A stretch of 38,991 nt of DNA from Pirellulales bacterium (GTDB taxonomy: Bacteria > Planctomycetota > Planctomycetia > Pirellulales > JAEUIK01), in NCBI GenBank assembly GCA_019694455.1, contig JAIBBY010000049.1:1-38991 (forward strand). Reading direction: 5' to 3'. A program made the position numbers and the translations under genes. Under the pieces are notes generated by a model that saw nothing but the letters and a program-made list of their open reading frames with translations, was not told the DNA's origin and made no database searches. The first letter of the stretch is position 1; each line of letters opens with the position of its first letter. Shown here in pieces: positions 1-7,862 of the stretch.

Positions 1-1237
1 CTTCGCGCTCGCGGCGGCGCCGGATGCCGAGCTTCAACAATCGGTTCGCCGGCTTGTGGCCCGGCTCGATCAACCGGCCGTCGCCGATCGCGACGCGGCG
101 GAGAAAGGTCTGCTGGAGCTGGGCCCCAAGATCTTGCCGCTGTTGCCCGAGCCATCGCCGCGCGCCAGCGCCGAAACTCGCGAGCGACTGGCGCGGATTC
201 GCGTGGCTCTGCAGCGCACACGCGACGAGGCGTTCACCAAGGCCACCCAAGTGACACTGGAGGGCAAGTTCCTCCTCTCCGAGATCATCGACGAGCTATT
301 GGACCAGACGGGCAATCAGGTGGTCGATTATCGCGAGCAGTTCGGCCAGGAAGCCGACGACTTCGAGATTGAACTTGCCATCAAAAACCAGCCGTTCTGG
401 CAAGCGATGCAGACGATTCTCGACAAGGCCGAGATGGCCATTTACCCGTTTGGCGATCAGCAGGCTATTGCGCTGGTCAAGCGAGCCGAGGATACTGGCG
501 AACCCGGCAGCGCGACGGCGATCGACGGCGCGTTTCGCGTGCAGGCGACGCGCTTTGTGGCCGAACGCGACCTGCGCAATCCCACCAAGCACAGCCTGCA
601 ACTGACGTTGGAAGTTCAATGGGAGCCGCGACTGCGGCCTATCGCGCTACTGCAGCCAATGGAAACGTTTACCGCGGTGGATGGCCGCGGCAACGTAGTC
701 CCAGTGGCGGTGCAAGAGGCCCAGTTCGAATCCGAGATCAACCCCGGCGTCATGGCCAGCGAACTGATTGTGCCGCTCGCGCCGCCGCCGCGCTCCGTGG
801 AACAGATCGCCTCGATCAAAGGGGAGCTAACGGTGCTTGTGCCCGGCGGCGTCGAGTCCTTTCGCTTCGCCGATCCGGCATCCGCCAAGAACGCCGAACA
901 GCGCCGCGGCGGCGCCTTGGTGATCGTGGAACAGGCCCGCAAAAACAACGCCATTTGGGAAGTGCGGATGAGAGTGCGCTACGACGAAGCGGCCGGCGCC
1001 TTGGAGTCGTTTCGCGGCTGGGTCTTCAATAACGAGGCCTATCTGCAAACCGCCGATGGCAAACAAATCAAACCGGCCGGCATGGAAACCACCAGTCAAT
1101 CCGAAAACGAAGTCGGCATGGCGTACCTGTTCGATCTGGCCGACGGCCTCGCGGGCAAGGAGTTTGTCTACGAAACGCCCACCGTGTTGCTGCGACTGCC
1201 GGTACAATACGAATTGAAGAACCTCCTCCTTCCCTAG
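1..1237 (+). CDS. C-terminal part of an unknown protein, truncated by the window edge
   Basis: The reading frame is open from base 2, so the true start lies upstream of the window; the GTG at 56 is an internal valine rather than a start. About 411 residues are visible, ending at TAG 1235-1237. The first part is helical and charged. A stretch around residues 95-150 (counting from base 2) reads like a domain found in planctomycete proteins of unknown function, with a predicted strand-rich C-terminal half. I see no catalytic motif, heme site or membrane segment in the visible part. The next gene starts 25 bases downstream on the same strand and may be co-transcribed. Function unknown. The reading is secure because the codon use is clean and the antisense frames are shadows. 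Confidence 0.85.
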   Translation, partial: FALAAAPDAELQQSVRRLVARLDQPAVADRDAAEKGLLELGPKILPLLPEPSPRASAETRERLARIRVALQRTRDEAFTKATQVTLEGKFLLSEIIDELLDQTGNQVVDYREQFGQEADDFEIELAIKNQPFWQAMQTILDKAEMAIYPFGDQQAIALVKRAEDTGEPGSATAIDGAFRVQATRFVAERDLRNPTKHSLQLTLEVQWEPRLRPIALLQPMETFTAVDGRGNVVPVAVQEAQFESEINPGVMASELIVPLAPPPRSVEQIASIKGELTVLVPGGVESFRFADPASAKNAEQRRGGALVIVEQARKNNAIWEVRMRVRYDEAAGALESFRGWVFNNEAYLQTADGKQIKPAGMETTSQSENEVGMAYLFDLADGLAGKEFVYETPTVLLRLPVQYELKNLLLP

Positions 1238-1262
1238 CAGTTAGCGGCGAGGCCAATTGAGC

Positions 1263-1748
1263 ATGCTCACGTCCCTGCTTCCTGCGCAGCTCAAGGTTCA
1301 ATGGCGACACCCTGCCAGGCGCCGAGTGGCGATTGTAATCCTCGTGCTCACTGGTATCGGGATCGTATTGGCGCCGATCGCGTACGAAAGCATTCGTAGT
1401 GCATTGCTGCTTCGAGCAATGCTATATCACGACTCCTATGTGCTATATGGAGATCCCACAAGTATTTCACGCTTGAAGTCCATCTTGCCCCGGTTAGTTG
1501 AGATTCACCGGCAGGCCAGTATCCGGAGCGCCGGGTTTTCAAGTGAAAAGATTTTCGCGCTGAACGACTATAATGAAAGGATTCGGGCTTGGAACGCACT
1601 GCTGCACGCAGTTGAGTTGACCAATGACGGTGCAGCCATCGATTATGTAACGCAGTACCTGAAGTCAGATCGAGCGGATGAATCCGAGAAGCATAATGCA
1701 CTGCGTTTCTTGCCTCGCATACGCGCCAACAACGCATCAGGTAATTGA
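1263..1748 (+). CDS. Small single-pass membrane protein of unknown function
   Basis: This frame encodes 161 aa from ATG 1263; a TTG at 1257 is a less likely start. Residues about 21-43 form one strong hydrophobic helix (VAIVILVLTGIGIVLAPIAY) after an Arg-rich N-terminus (RRR), so an N-in membrane anchor is expected with the rest outside the cytoplasm. The soluble part is helical, with an ending that could be a small all-alpha repeat (LKSDRADESEKHNALRFL resembles a HEAT-like helix pair). The gene is clearly less GC-rich than its neighbours, which fits either a fast-evolving lineage-specific gene or an acquired one. I do not recognise the family. Confidence 0.6.
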   Translation: MLTSLLPAQLKVQWRHPARRRVAIVILVLTGIGIVLAPIAYESIRSALLLRAMLYHDSYVLYGDPTSISRLKSILPRLVEIHRQASIRSAGFSSEKIFALNDYNERIRAWNALLHAVELTNDGAAIDYVTQYLKSDRADESEKHNALRFLPRIRANNASGN

Positions 1749-1831
1749 TTACCGCCAGTTCAGGCCTCCTCGCAAGGCGATGTTTGAGTTCATTCTTCTC
1801 GACCAATCAAGAGCGAGCGTGACCCTACTCC

Positions 1832-3052
1832 ATGCGTGTCTTGTTGATGAACCATTTCCCGTTGCGCGGATCAGGGACGGGCACCTACACGCATGACCTG
1901 GCCACCGCGCTGGTCGAGGCAGGGCACGAAGTCGAGTGTTTGATCGTCGACCGTCAGGAGCGCGCCGAGCAACCGTTTCATGTCGAACGGGTCACCTGCC
2001 GAGCCGGCGACGCGCGCGCCGATCTGCCGTTCGACTTTCCTTGCTTCACCGCGCATCCGGAGAGTAGCGTCAATTTTCGCGATCTGACCGATGGCCAGCT
2101 TTCCGCCTATCGCGATGCGTTGCGGCATCGACTCGACTTGGTGGTTGACCGCTTCAATCCACATATCATCCACGGCCAACATATCTGGATTCAGGGACAC
2201 TTGGCGCTTGAGACGGGCGTGCCATATGTCCTCACGGCGCAAGGCACCGATCTGATGGGCTATCGCGACGAGCCGCGTTGCCGCGCGCTGGCCGAACAGG
2301 CTGCCGAGAACGCCGGCCGGATCATGGCGGCCAGCGAGTTCATTCGCAGGCAGGTGTTGGAAACGTTTGAACTGGCCGCCGACCGGGTCGAAACGGTGTA
2401 TAGCGCCATCGACACTCGGCCCTATCTCGAAGCGCCGCTCGAACGGGCCGAGGCGCTGCGGCGCTTTGGCCTGCCAGCCGATTGCCGCCATCTGGTGCTG
2501 TTTGCCGGCAAATTAGTGCCGTTCAAGGGAGTCGATACGCTGCTCAACGCAGCCGCCATCTACGAGATGGATCCCGCGCGCATTCACACGGTCATCGCGG
2601 GGGATGGCGTCCAGCGCGCGGAGCTAGAGGCGCAAGCACAGCGGTTGCGACTCAAACGCGTTCACTTCCTTGGCGATCTCGATCGCGCGTCTTGCGCCGC
2701 GCTCTACCACCTGGCGGATGTCGTCGCCATGCCGTCGCGCGGAGAGCCGTTGGGCTTGGTCGCGCTCGAGGCGATGGCGGCCGCCACACCGGTCGTCGCC
2801 ACCGACGCGGGCGGACTGGCCGAAATCATCACTCGCGAGGTCGGCGGCTTGGCGCCAGTGGACGATCACGAGCTACTGGCCGAGCTATTGCTCGAAGCGG
2901 TCTGCCTCGATTGGAAAGCCAAAAAAGGGCCAGCCGCGCGCCGCCATGTGCTGGCGCGGCATGGCTTTCAAGCCTGGGCCGCGCGGATTGAAGCGGTTTA
3001 TCGCCAAGTGCTCAGAGAACGCTTTGGTGGCGATTGCTGGGAACGCGCCTGA
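1832..3052 (+). CDS. Glycosyltransferase family 4 (GT-B fold)
   Basis: This 406-aa protein is expected to transfer a sugar from a nucleotide-sugar donor to an acceptor glycan or lipid at the cytoplasmic face. The N-terminal Rossmann half begins with MRVLLMNHFPLRGSGTGTYT, the glycine-rich acceptor loop of GT4 enzymes. The C-terminal donor half has GKLVPFKGVDTLL (226-238), AGDG (257-260) and the retaining-enzyme EX7E signature with E305 and E313 in GEPLGLVALEAMA, followed by TPVVATDAGGLAEI. Length is normal for the family. ATG 1832 is chosen because homologues begin right at the first beta strand; no clear Shine-Dalgarno is present. The gene is convergent with the permease at 3067-4497, with a 14-base gap. 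Donor and acceptor cannot be read from sequence. Confidence 0.93.
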   Translation: MRVLLMNHFPLRGSGTGTYTHDLATALVEAGHEVECLIVDRQERAEQPFHVERVTCRAGDARADLPFDFPCFTAHPESSVNFRDLTDGQLSAYRDALRHRLDLVVDRFNPHIIHGQHIWIQGHLALETGVPYVLTAQGTDLMGYRDEPRCRALAEQAAENAGRIMAASEFIRRQVLETFELAADRVETVYSAIDTRPYLEAPLERAEALRRFGLPADCRHLVLFAGKLVPFKGVDTLLNAAAIYEMDPARIHTVIAGDGVQRAELEAQAQRLRLKRVHFLGDLDRASCAALYHLADVVAMPSRGEPLGLVALEAMAAATPVVATDAGGLAEIITREVGGLAPVDDHELLAELLLEAVCLDWKAKKGPAARRHVLARHGFQAWAARIEAVYRQVLRERFGGDCWERA

Positions 3053-3066
3053 ACCTGCGCCGCCAG

Positions 3067-4497
3067 CTAGCGACTCTGCGATTTGGCGCCAAGCAACAAG
3101 TAAACGCCTAGCCCCAGCGCGATCAGCGTGAGCCCGCTGAGGCATTGCCACGGCGAGGCCGCCACCATGCTCGCCAAAAAGAACACATAGAACGCCAGAA
3201 AGATCGCTGGCACGATCGGGTAGCCCCAGCAGCAATAGGGGCGCGGCGCGTCGGGGCGCCGCCAACGCATGACGTACACCGCCGCCACCGCGGCGAAGTA
3301 GAACAGCGAGCCGCCAAAAATGGCGTACTCGGTCAGCACGTCGAACAATGGCTTGCCCGCGACGCCAGTCACCAACCTTTGCGCGTCCCCCGCCAGGATC
3401 AACACAATCGACCACGCCGAAAGCGTGGCGATCGCCACGGCCGGAGTGCCGCGCCGGCTGATGCGCCGCCACCAACGCAAGAACTCGTGATCGCGCGCCA
3501 CCGCGAACAGCACCCGCGGGCCGACCAGCACGTTGGAATTGAGCGCTCCAAAGACCGACACCAGAATCATCGACAACACCAATCGCGCGCCAAACTGGCC
3601 CAGCAGCGCCTGCGTCACCGCGACCGCCGGCACCTCGGCGGCGGCGATTTGCGAGCTGGGCAATGTCAGGTGGTAGCCCAGATTCGCCCCGGTGTAGAGC
3701 ACGATCAATAGCAGCACGCCGCCCCCCAGCGCCAGCGGCACGTTGCGCTGCGGGTTGCGAATCTCCTCGGCGATCACTGTCACCTGTCCCCAGCCGTCGT
3801 AGGCCCACATGATGCCGGCCAGCGCGCTGCCGATTCCGGTCAGCAGGCTCATCTTCAATTCGGGCGGCCACAGTGGTTCTCCGGCTAGAGAATGTTCGCG
3901 GGCCGCCATGAATGGCAGCACCGCCAGAAACACCAAAAAGCTCGCCTTGATCACCGTGGTCACGTTCTGCACCGCGCCTCCCCACCGCGTGCCAATCGCG
4001 TTCACTACGGCAAGCCCCGCAATGGCGCCGATCGCCACCAGCTTTCTCATGGTCGGGGCGTCGGCATCGGCCGCCAGCCAGCCCACGTCCTGCAACAGTT
4101 GCACCAGCGTGATGCCCAGCGCCGTGGCCAGCGCCGCGATGGCGCCGCTGCGCATCACCCAGAACTCACCCCAGCACCACAAGAATCCCCACATGCGGCC
4201 ATAGGCTTCGCGCAGAAAGATGTAGACGCCCCCCGCGTGCGGAAACATGCCGGCCAGTTCCGCTTGCGCCAGCGCGCCGCACAAATTGATAAGCCCGCAC
4301 ACCACCCACAACGACAGGATCAACCCGACATAGCCCCCCGTGTCCTGGGCGATGATCCGCGGCTTGAAAAACACCCCCGAGCCAATCACCTCCCCCACCA
4401 CGATGGTCAGCGCCGAGAAGAAGCCGAGCACGGCTGGCAAGGTTTCGATTGGCGGCGGCGCGTTCGCTTTGGCGGGGCGTGTCATGCCGCCAAGCAT
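3067..4497 (-). CDS. APC-superfamily amino acid permease
   Basis: This 476-aa polytopic protein has about 12 hydrophobic helices and is the expected size for an amino acid-polyamine-organocation transporter. TM1 carries the substrate-binding unwound motif in VVGEVIGSGVFFKPR, followed by the conserved GGYVGLILSLWVVCGLINLCGALAQAEL-type TM2 region and a PHAGGVYIFLREAYG loop. These are diagnostic for the LAT/APC group (YcaM/SteT-like). Substrate is probably a neutral amino acid by family, but this is inference. Two ATG codons are possible, at 4497 (MLGG-MTRP) and at 4485; neither has a strong Shine-Dalgarno. The gene lies downstream of the secreted-protein gene at 4652-6397 but is separated from it by a strong terminator at 4551-4592, so it should have its own promoter in the short gap. 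Confidence 0.93.
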   Translation of the reverse strand: MLGGMTRPAKANAPPPIETLPAVLGFFSALTIVVGEVIGSGVFFKPRIIAQDTGGYVGLILSLWVVCGLINLCGALAQAELAGMFPHAGGVYIFLREAYGRMWGFLWCWGEFWVMRSGAIAALATALGITLVQLLQDVGWLAADADAPTMRKLVAIGAIAGLAVVNAIGTRWGGAVQNVTTVIKASFLVFLAVLPFMAAREHSLAGEPLWPPELKMSLLTGIGSALAGIMWAYDGWGQVTVIAEEIRNPQRNVPLALGGGVLLLIVLYTGANLGYHLTLPSSQIAAAEVPAVAVTQALLGQFGARLVLSMILVSVFGALNSNVLVGPRVLFAVARDHEFLRWWRRISRRGTPAVAIATLSAWSIVLILAGDAQRLVTGVAGKPLFDVLTEYAIFGGSLFYFAAVAAVYVMRWRRPDAPRPYCCWGYPIVPAIFLAFYVFFLASMVAASPWQCLSGLTLIALGLGVYLLLGAKSQSR

Positions 4498-4550
4498 ACT
4501 GGTCTTTTGCCGGGTTCACGAGTGCCGCCAACTCTAGCCAGCGCGCCGTA

Positions 4551-4592
4551 AAGAAAAAGCGGCGCCGGCCGAACAGGTTCGACCGACGCCGC
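4551..4592 (-). terminator. Rho-independent terminator after the 4652-6397 gene
   Basis: Read on the minus strand, a 15-bp stem (arms 4578-4592 and 4559-4573, two G-U wobbles, otherwise perfect) closes on a 4-base loop and is followed directly by TTTTTCTTT (4558-4550). It lies 60 bases after the stop codon of the secreted-protein gene and 54 bases before the start of the permease gene. This is a textbook intrinsic terminator and the clearest one in the window. Confidence 0.88.
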
Positions 4593-4651
4593 TGGGCGTT
4601 CACTACATTTCCGAAGCGCGCAACCTGATTGGGTCGCGCTCCGTTCGCTCT

Positions 4652-6397
4652 TTAGAGTTGCGGCAGGGCGGGACCCATCTGAGCGATCATCGTGCCGATC
4701 AACTTGAGCACGCCTTCCTCCCCCTCGAAATGAATATTCATCCCATTCGGGGCGGGCTTCATCGTGATGGTCAAGGTGTCCTTCGACCCGTCGAGCGCCT
4801 GAGCCAACAGGGCGGCGTTGGGGTTGTCCTTCTGGCCTTCGGCGGCCACCTTCACCAGCGGCGCCAGTTTGGCGACGATTTCCACCGGCGACACGGCTTC
4901 GCTGGCCGACTCCTCGGAGTCGTCGATCGCCTTCTTCAGGCCGTCCAGGCTGTTTGTGCCCAGACCCACATAAACGCTCTTGGGACCGATGCCGATCACC
5001 AACTCCAGATCGTAGCCAAACAACCCGGAGAGCGCGTCACCTTCGTCTCCCGGCGGGATCGGCAGCAACACGCGGCTGAACTTCACCCCCTTGTGCTCGA
5101 CCACGTTCTTCTCGATGCCGTAAAAGCCGGCTTCGTTTTCAACAGTGTCCACCAGTTCGTCCAGCAACTTGGTGGCCGCCGAGTCGTCGCTGACGTAGCT
5201 GCCGAGCAGCAGCGTGAACGGGCCCTTGCCCTTGAGCGCGAAGCCCAGATCGGTTTTGCCGCTCTCCGCCGTCTTGCGGTTGATGTCCATCAGCTTTTCG
5301 ACAAAGCCCTTGAGCAGATCCTTGATGTGCTCATCGCCCAGGTTGAAGTTGTCGACCCGGACATTCAACTCTTCCTGCACCGTGGCCAACAGGTCCTTCA
5401 TCTGGGTGATGTCGTTCTCGGTCAGATTCAGCGAGACTACCCCCTTCAGCGCGGCCTCGTCCACATTCTTGAAGCCGGCGAAGCGCGACTTGCCGTCGCT
5501 CATCTTGGCCATATCGGCGGCGGCCTCCGAGCCACTGATCGCCGAAACCGTCAAGTCGCCCAGCGTCATCCCCTTCTCGCGGTCGATCGTCACGCCAAAC
5601 GTGACCTGCTCCACTTCATCGAGCATCGCGGCCATCGCATCGAGTTGCTCGCGGGCGATCGCGGCCGCCAGCTTTTGCTGGTCCTCATCCAATTTCGGCA
5701 GCGAGTCGGCACCCGGCAGTTGGCCACCACCCGGCAAATTGTCGAGACCGGGGATCTGCATCCCACCCTCGCCGGTCAAGCCTTGCTCCAAGCCAATTTT
5801 GAGTTGCTCGATCGCCAATTGGCGGAAGATCTCCGGAATGTTCTGTATGTAGATCCGCACCGCGCCGTCGTAGTTGTCGTTCAGGCCGGAGAGGTACTTG
5901 GTGGGATCGTCGGGCAGGTTCTCCAGGAACTCGGCGCCCATGCTGGCGAACGTCCATTCCTTGTGCTGCTTCATCGCGAGCGACTGGCCCTGCAGTTCCA
6001 CGTGCCAGACGCCGTTTTCATCCTTCTCGGGCTCGCCGGCGACACCCGAAATCGCGCCCATGAACTTCTCCAAATCGCTGATCGGCAAAAAGCCGATGAT
6101 CTGGAACGAGACGCCATCGGTGTTCACTGCAAAGCCCCACGGCTTGGACTTGTCCAAGCTGACCAAACCCTGACCCTGCGTGACGAGCTGGATCAGACCT
6201 TCGATCCCTTTGCCCATCTCGTCGTTGCCCGACACCTTGCCGACAAAGTCGAGGTCGTCGAGCAGTTCTTGATAGTTCCTGAGCGAAGCCACAAACAGCG
6301 GCTTCATTTCCGCTTCGGCGTCGTCTTGCGCAAACGAGCGCGCGGCCGATCCGGCCAACAGACAAACGGCGAGCGCCGACAGAAGGCACTTTTTCAC
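4652..6397 (-). CDS. Secreted planctomycete protein of unknown function
   Basis: The protein is 581 aa if translation starts at GTG 6397. I prefer this to the TTG at 6415 because an AGGAG core (AAGAGGAGAC) sits 7 bases before the GTG and the product then begins MKKCLLSALAVCLLAG, a clean Sec signal peptide cut near SFAQ-DD. The mature part is rich in Asp, Glu, Lys and Leu, without Cys after the signal, and looks like alternating alpha/beta. A central Gly/Pro-rich linker (LPGGGQLPGADSLP, about residues 220-240) splits two similar-looking halves. No enzyme motif is visible. Proteins of this kind are common in planctomycete genomes without an assigned role. A strong terminator follows at 4551-4592. 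Exported location is well supported; function is unknown. Confidence 0.85.
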   Translation of the reverse strand: MKKCLLSALAVCLLAGSAARSFAQDDAEAEMKPLFVASLRNYQELLDDLDFVGKVSGNDEMGKGIEGLIQLVTQGQGLVSLDKSKPWGFAVNTDGVSFQIIGFLPISDLEKFMGAISGVAGEPEKDENGVWHVELQGQSLAMKQHKEWTFASMGAEFLENLPDDPTKYLSGLNDNYDGAVRIYIQNIPEIFRQLAIEQLKIGLEQGLTGEGGMQIPGLDNLPGGGQLPGADSLPKLDEDQQKLAAAIAREQLDAMAAMLDEVEQVTFGVTIDREKGMTLGDLTVSAISGSEAAADMAKMSDGKSRFAGFKNVDEAALKGVVSLNLTENDITQMKDLLATVQEELNVRVDNFNLGDEHIKDLLKGFVEKLMDINRKTAESGKTDLGFALKGKGPFTLLLGSYVSDDSAATKLLDELVDTVENEAGFYGIEKNVVEHKGVKFSRVLLPIPPGDEGDALSGLFGYDLELVIGIGPKSVYVGLGTNSLDGLKKAIDDSEESASEAVSPVEIVAKLAPLVKVAAEGQKDNPNAALLAQALDGSKDTLTITMKPAPNGMNIHFEGEEGVLKLIGTMIAQMGPALPQL

Positions 6398-6597
6398 TAC
6401 GAGTCTCCTCTTCAAAACGAGAATATGTCAGCCGGCGTCGACAAGCCGGCCGGGGGGGGCTGGGGTGGGTCGCAAAAACCCCCCGTTGGTAGGCGACGGT
6501 AATACCCCGTACGCGAGCAGACAGTTTTACTAAAAACTCGCGCTACCGCCACAAAAAAGCGAAAAAGACGCGCATTATGGCGCGCCGATCCAAACAG

Positions 6598-7374
6598 TTA
6601 CTTGTCGCGGATTCCCCTTTTGGGGACGGCCCTTTTTTTGATCGCCAAAAAGGTGTTCCAACCGGCCGGCATTGGCAGTCCGGCATAGCCGGGCAAGCGA
6701 CGCGTCGCAAATCCGGATAGCTTCAATTGGCGAACGACTTCCACGGCCGGATAGAGCCGTAATCGGTGGGTTTCGTGGTCCCGGCGGTATAGCTCGCCCA
6801 CACGCCGAAATGTCGTGATTTCTCGCGTCAGCCGCCGCCTGTTGCGATCTTCCTCGGCCGCATACAGACAGGCCCAGTCGGCTTGTTCGGTGGCGGCGTG
6901 AGTTCTTCCGGTTGGTCCTGCCCGGCCAGGTCCTGCCACGTCGAACTGAAATAAACCGCCGGGCAACAGCGCCTGCTGGACCCGCGCAAAGAATTTCCAC
7001 AGCCGCGCGTCGGTATGGCCCCTGTCGAAAAGATAATTGAACACCTCTCCCACGGCCGCCACTGCCACGCACGGCGGCAACTTGGCGGTCAAGAACGACT
7101 CGTGCCGAAACTCCCCGCCCGGCACGCGTTGCTTGGCCAAGGCCACCATCGCGGCCGAAATGTCAAAGCCAAGTACAGAGTAGCCCGCCGCGGCGATCCG
7201 CTCGCTGAGGATGCCGCTGCCGCAGCCGAGTTCGATCACTAGCCCCGATTCGTGCTTGGCGCCGCGCAAACGCGCGAGCAGTTCCTGGGCCGCCGCTTCC
7301 GCGAACCGGCCAAATCCAGCGTCGTGGATATACGCCAAATCGTCGCGGTACGCAGGCTCGTGTTGGTGGGGCAT
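6598..7374 (-). CDS. Class I SAM-dependent methyltransferase
   Basis: This is a 258-aa cytosolic protein with the Rossmann methyltransferase fold. SAM-binding motif I is VIELGCGSG (46-54), followed by the acidic end of beta 2 in VLGFDIS and a post-motif region AAVGEVFNYLF. The later GGLFQFDV is typical of beta 5. It is the small-molecule or protein methyltransferase type (Methyltransf_25/11-like); the acceptor cannot be inferred. Start ATG 7374 has no obvious Shine-Dalgarno, but the N-terminus MPHQHEPAY fits homologues that begin just before the first helix. It lies 67 bases downstream of infA on the same strand and may be read through from it. Confidence 0.9.
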   Translation of the reverse strand: MPHQHEPAYRDDLAYIHDAGFGRFAEAAAQELLARLRGAKHESGLVIELGCGSGILSERIAAAGYSVLGFDISAAMVALAKQRVPGGEFRHESFLTAKLPPCVAVAAVGEVFNYLFDRGHTDARLWKFFARVQQALLPGGLFQFDVAGPGRAGPTGRTHAATEQADWACLYAAEEDRNRRRLTREITTFRRVGELYRRDHETHRLRLYPAVEVVRQLKLSGFATRRLPGYAGLPMPAGWNTFLAIKKRAVPKRGIRDK

Positions 7375-7441
7375 TGGAGTTTCAATCGAACGCCAATCTA
7401 TCGCTTGCGCTAACAGATCGACTGGCGCGAGCAGCGTTTGA

Positions 7442-7663
7442 CTACCGCTCGCGGAATGTGATCCGACCCTTGGTCAGGTCGTACGGCGAGAGCTCGACGC
7501 GCACCTTGTCGCCGGGCACGATGCGAATGAAATTCTTGCGCATCTTGCCCGCCACATGCGCGATCACCTCGTGTCCGCCTTCGATCTTCACGCGAAACCG
7601 CGTGTTCGCCAGTGCCTGGGAAACAATGCCTTCTACTTCGAGAGCTTCTTCTTTTTGCGCCAT
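7442..7663 (-). CDS. infA: Translation initiation factor IF-1
   Basis: The 73-aa product is a full-length IF-1: a single S1/OB-fold domain that occupies the ribosomal A site during initiation and helps IF-2 and IF-3 select the start codon. Diagnostic segments are [33 protein letters not shown] and [19 protein letters not shown]. The start is fixed by GCGGAG seven bases upstream of ATG 7663. It stands alone rather than in the ribosomal-protein operon where many bacteria keep it. The 199-base upstream gap is presumed to hold its promoter. Confidence 0.98.
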   Translation of the reverse strand: MAQKEEALEVEGIVSQALANTRFRVKIEGGHEVIAHVAGKMRKNFIRIVPGDKVRVELSPYDLTKGRITFRER

Positions 7664-7862
7664 AGGCGACTCCGCAGGGAAAAAGAACTAACGTCTTGCA
7701 GCGGCGCCTCCGCCTTGGGGCGCCATGGAATTCGGCTAATCAATGCGCATTCACAAATCGATTGGCGTATCTGAGCGGCCGAATCGACTCATGATACCGC
7801 GCCTCCATCCCGCCAGAAAGCGTAGTTCCCGCGAGATTTAGCGAGACTAATCCCCCCTCGGC

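Noticed and set aside
2885..3985. 366-codon frame inside the permease region
   Set aside because: Out-of-frame reading of the APC permease gene with Arg/Gly bias.
4559..4592. GGTTCGACC in an inverted repeat, as in a tRNA T-arm
   Set aside because: The rest of a cloverleaf is missing; the stem and U tract make it an intrinsic terminator.
4658..6502. 614-codon open frame opposite the secreted-protein gene
   Set aside because: Antisense shadow rich in His, Arg, Gln and Leu; the minus-strand gene has a signal peptide, Shine-Dalgarno and terminator.
7703..7724. GGCGCC...GGCGCC hairpin upstream of infA
   Set aside because: GGCGCC is self-complementary and frequent at this GC content; no T tract and no clear link to control.
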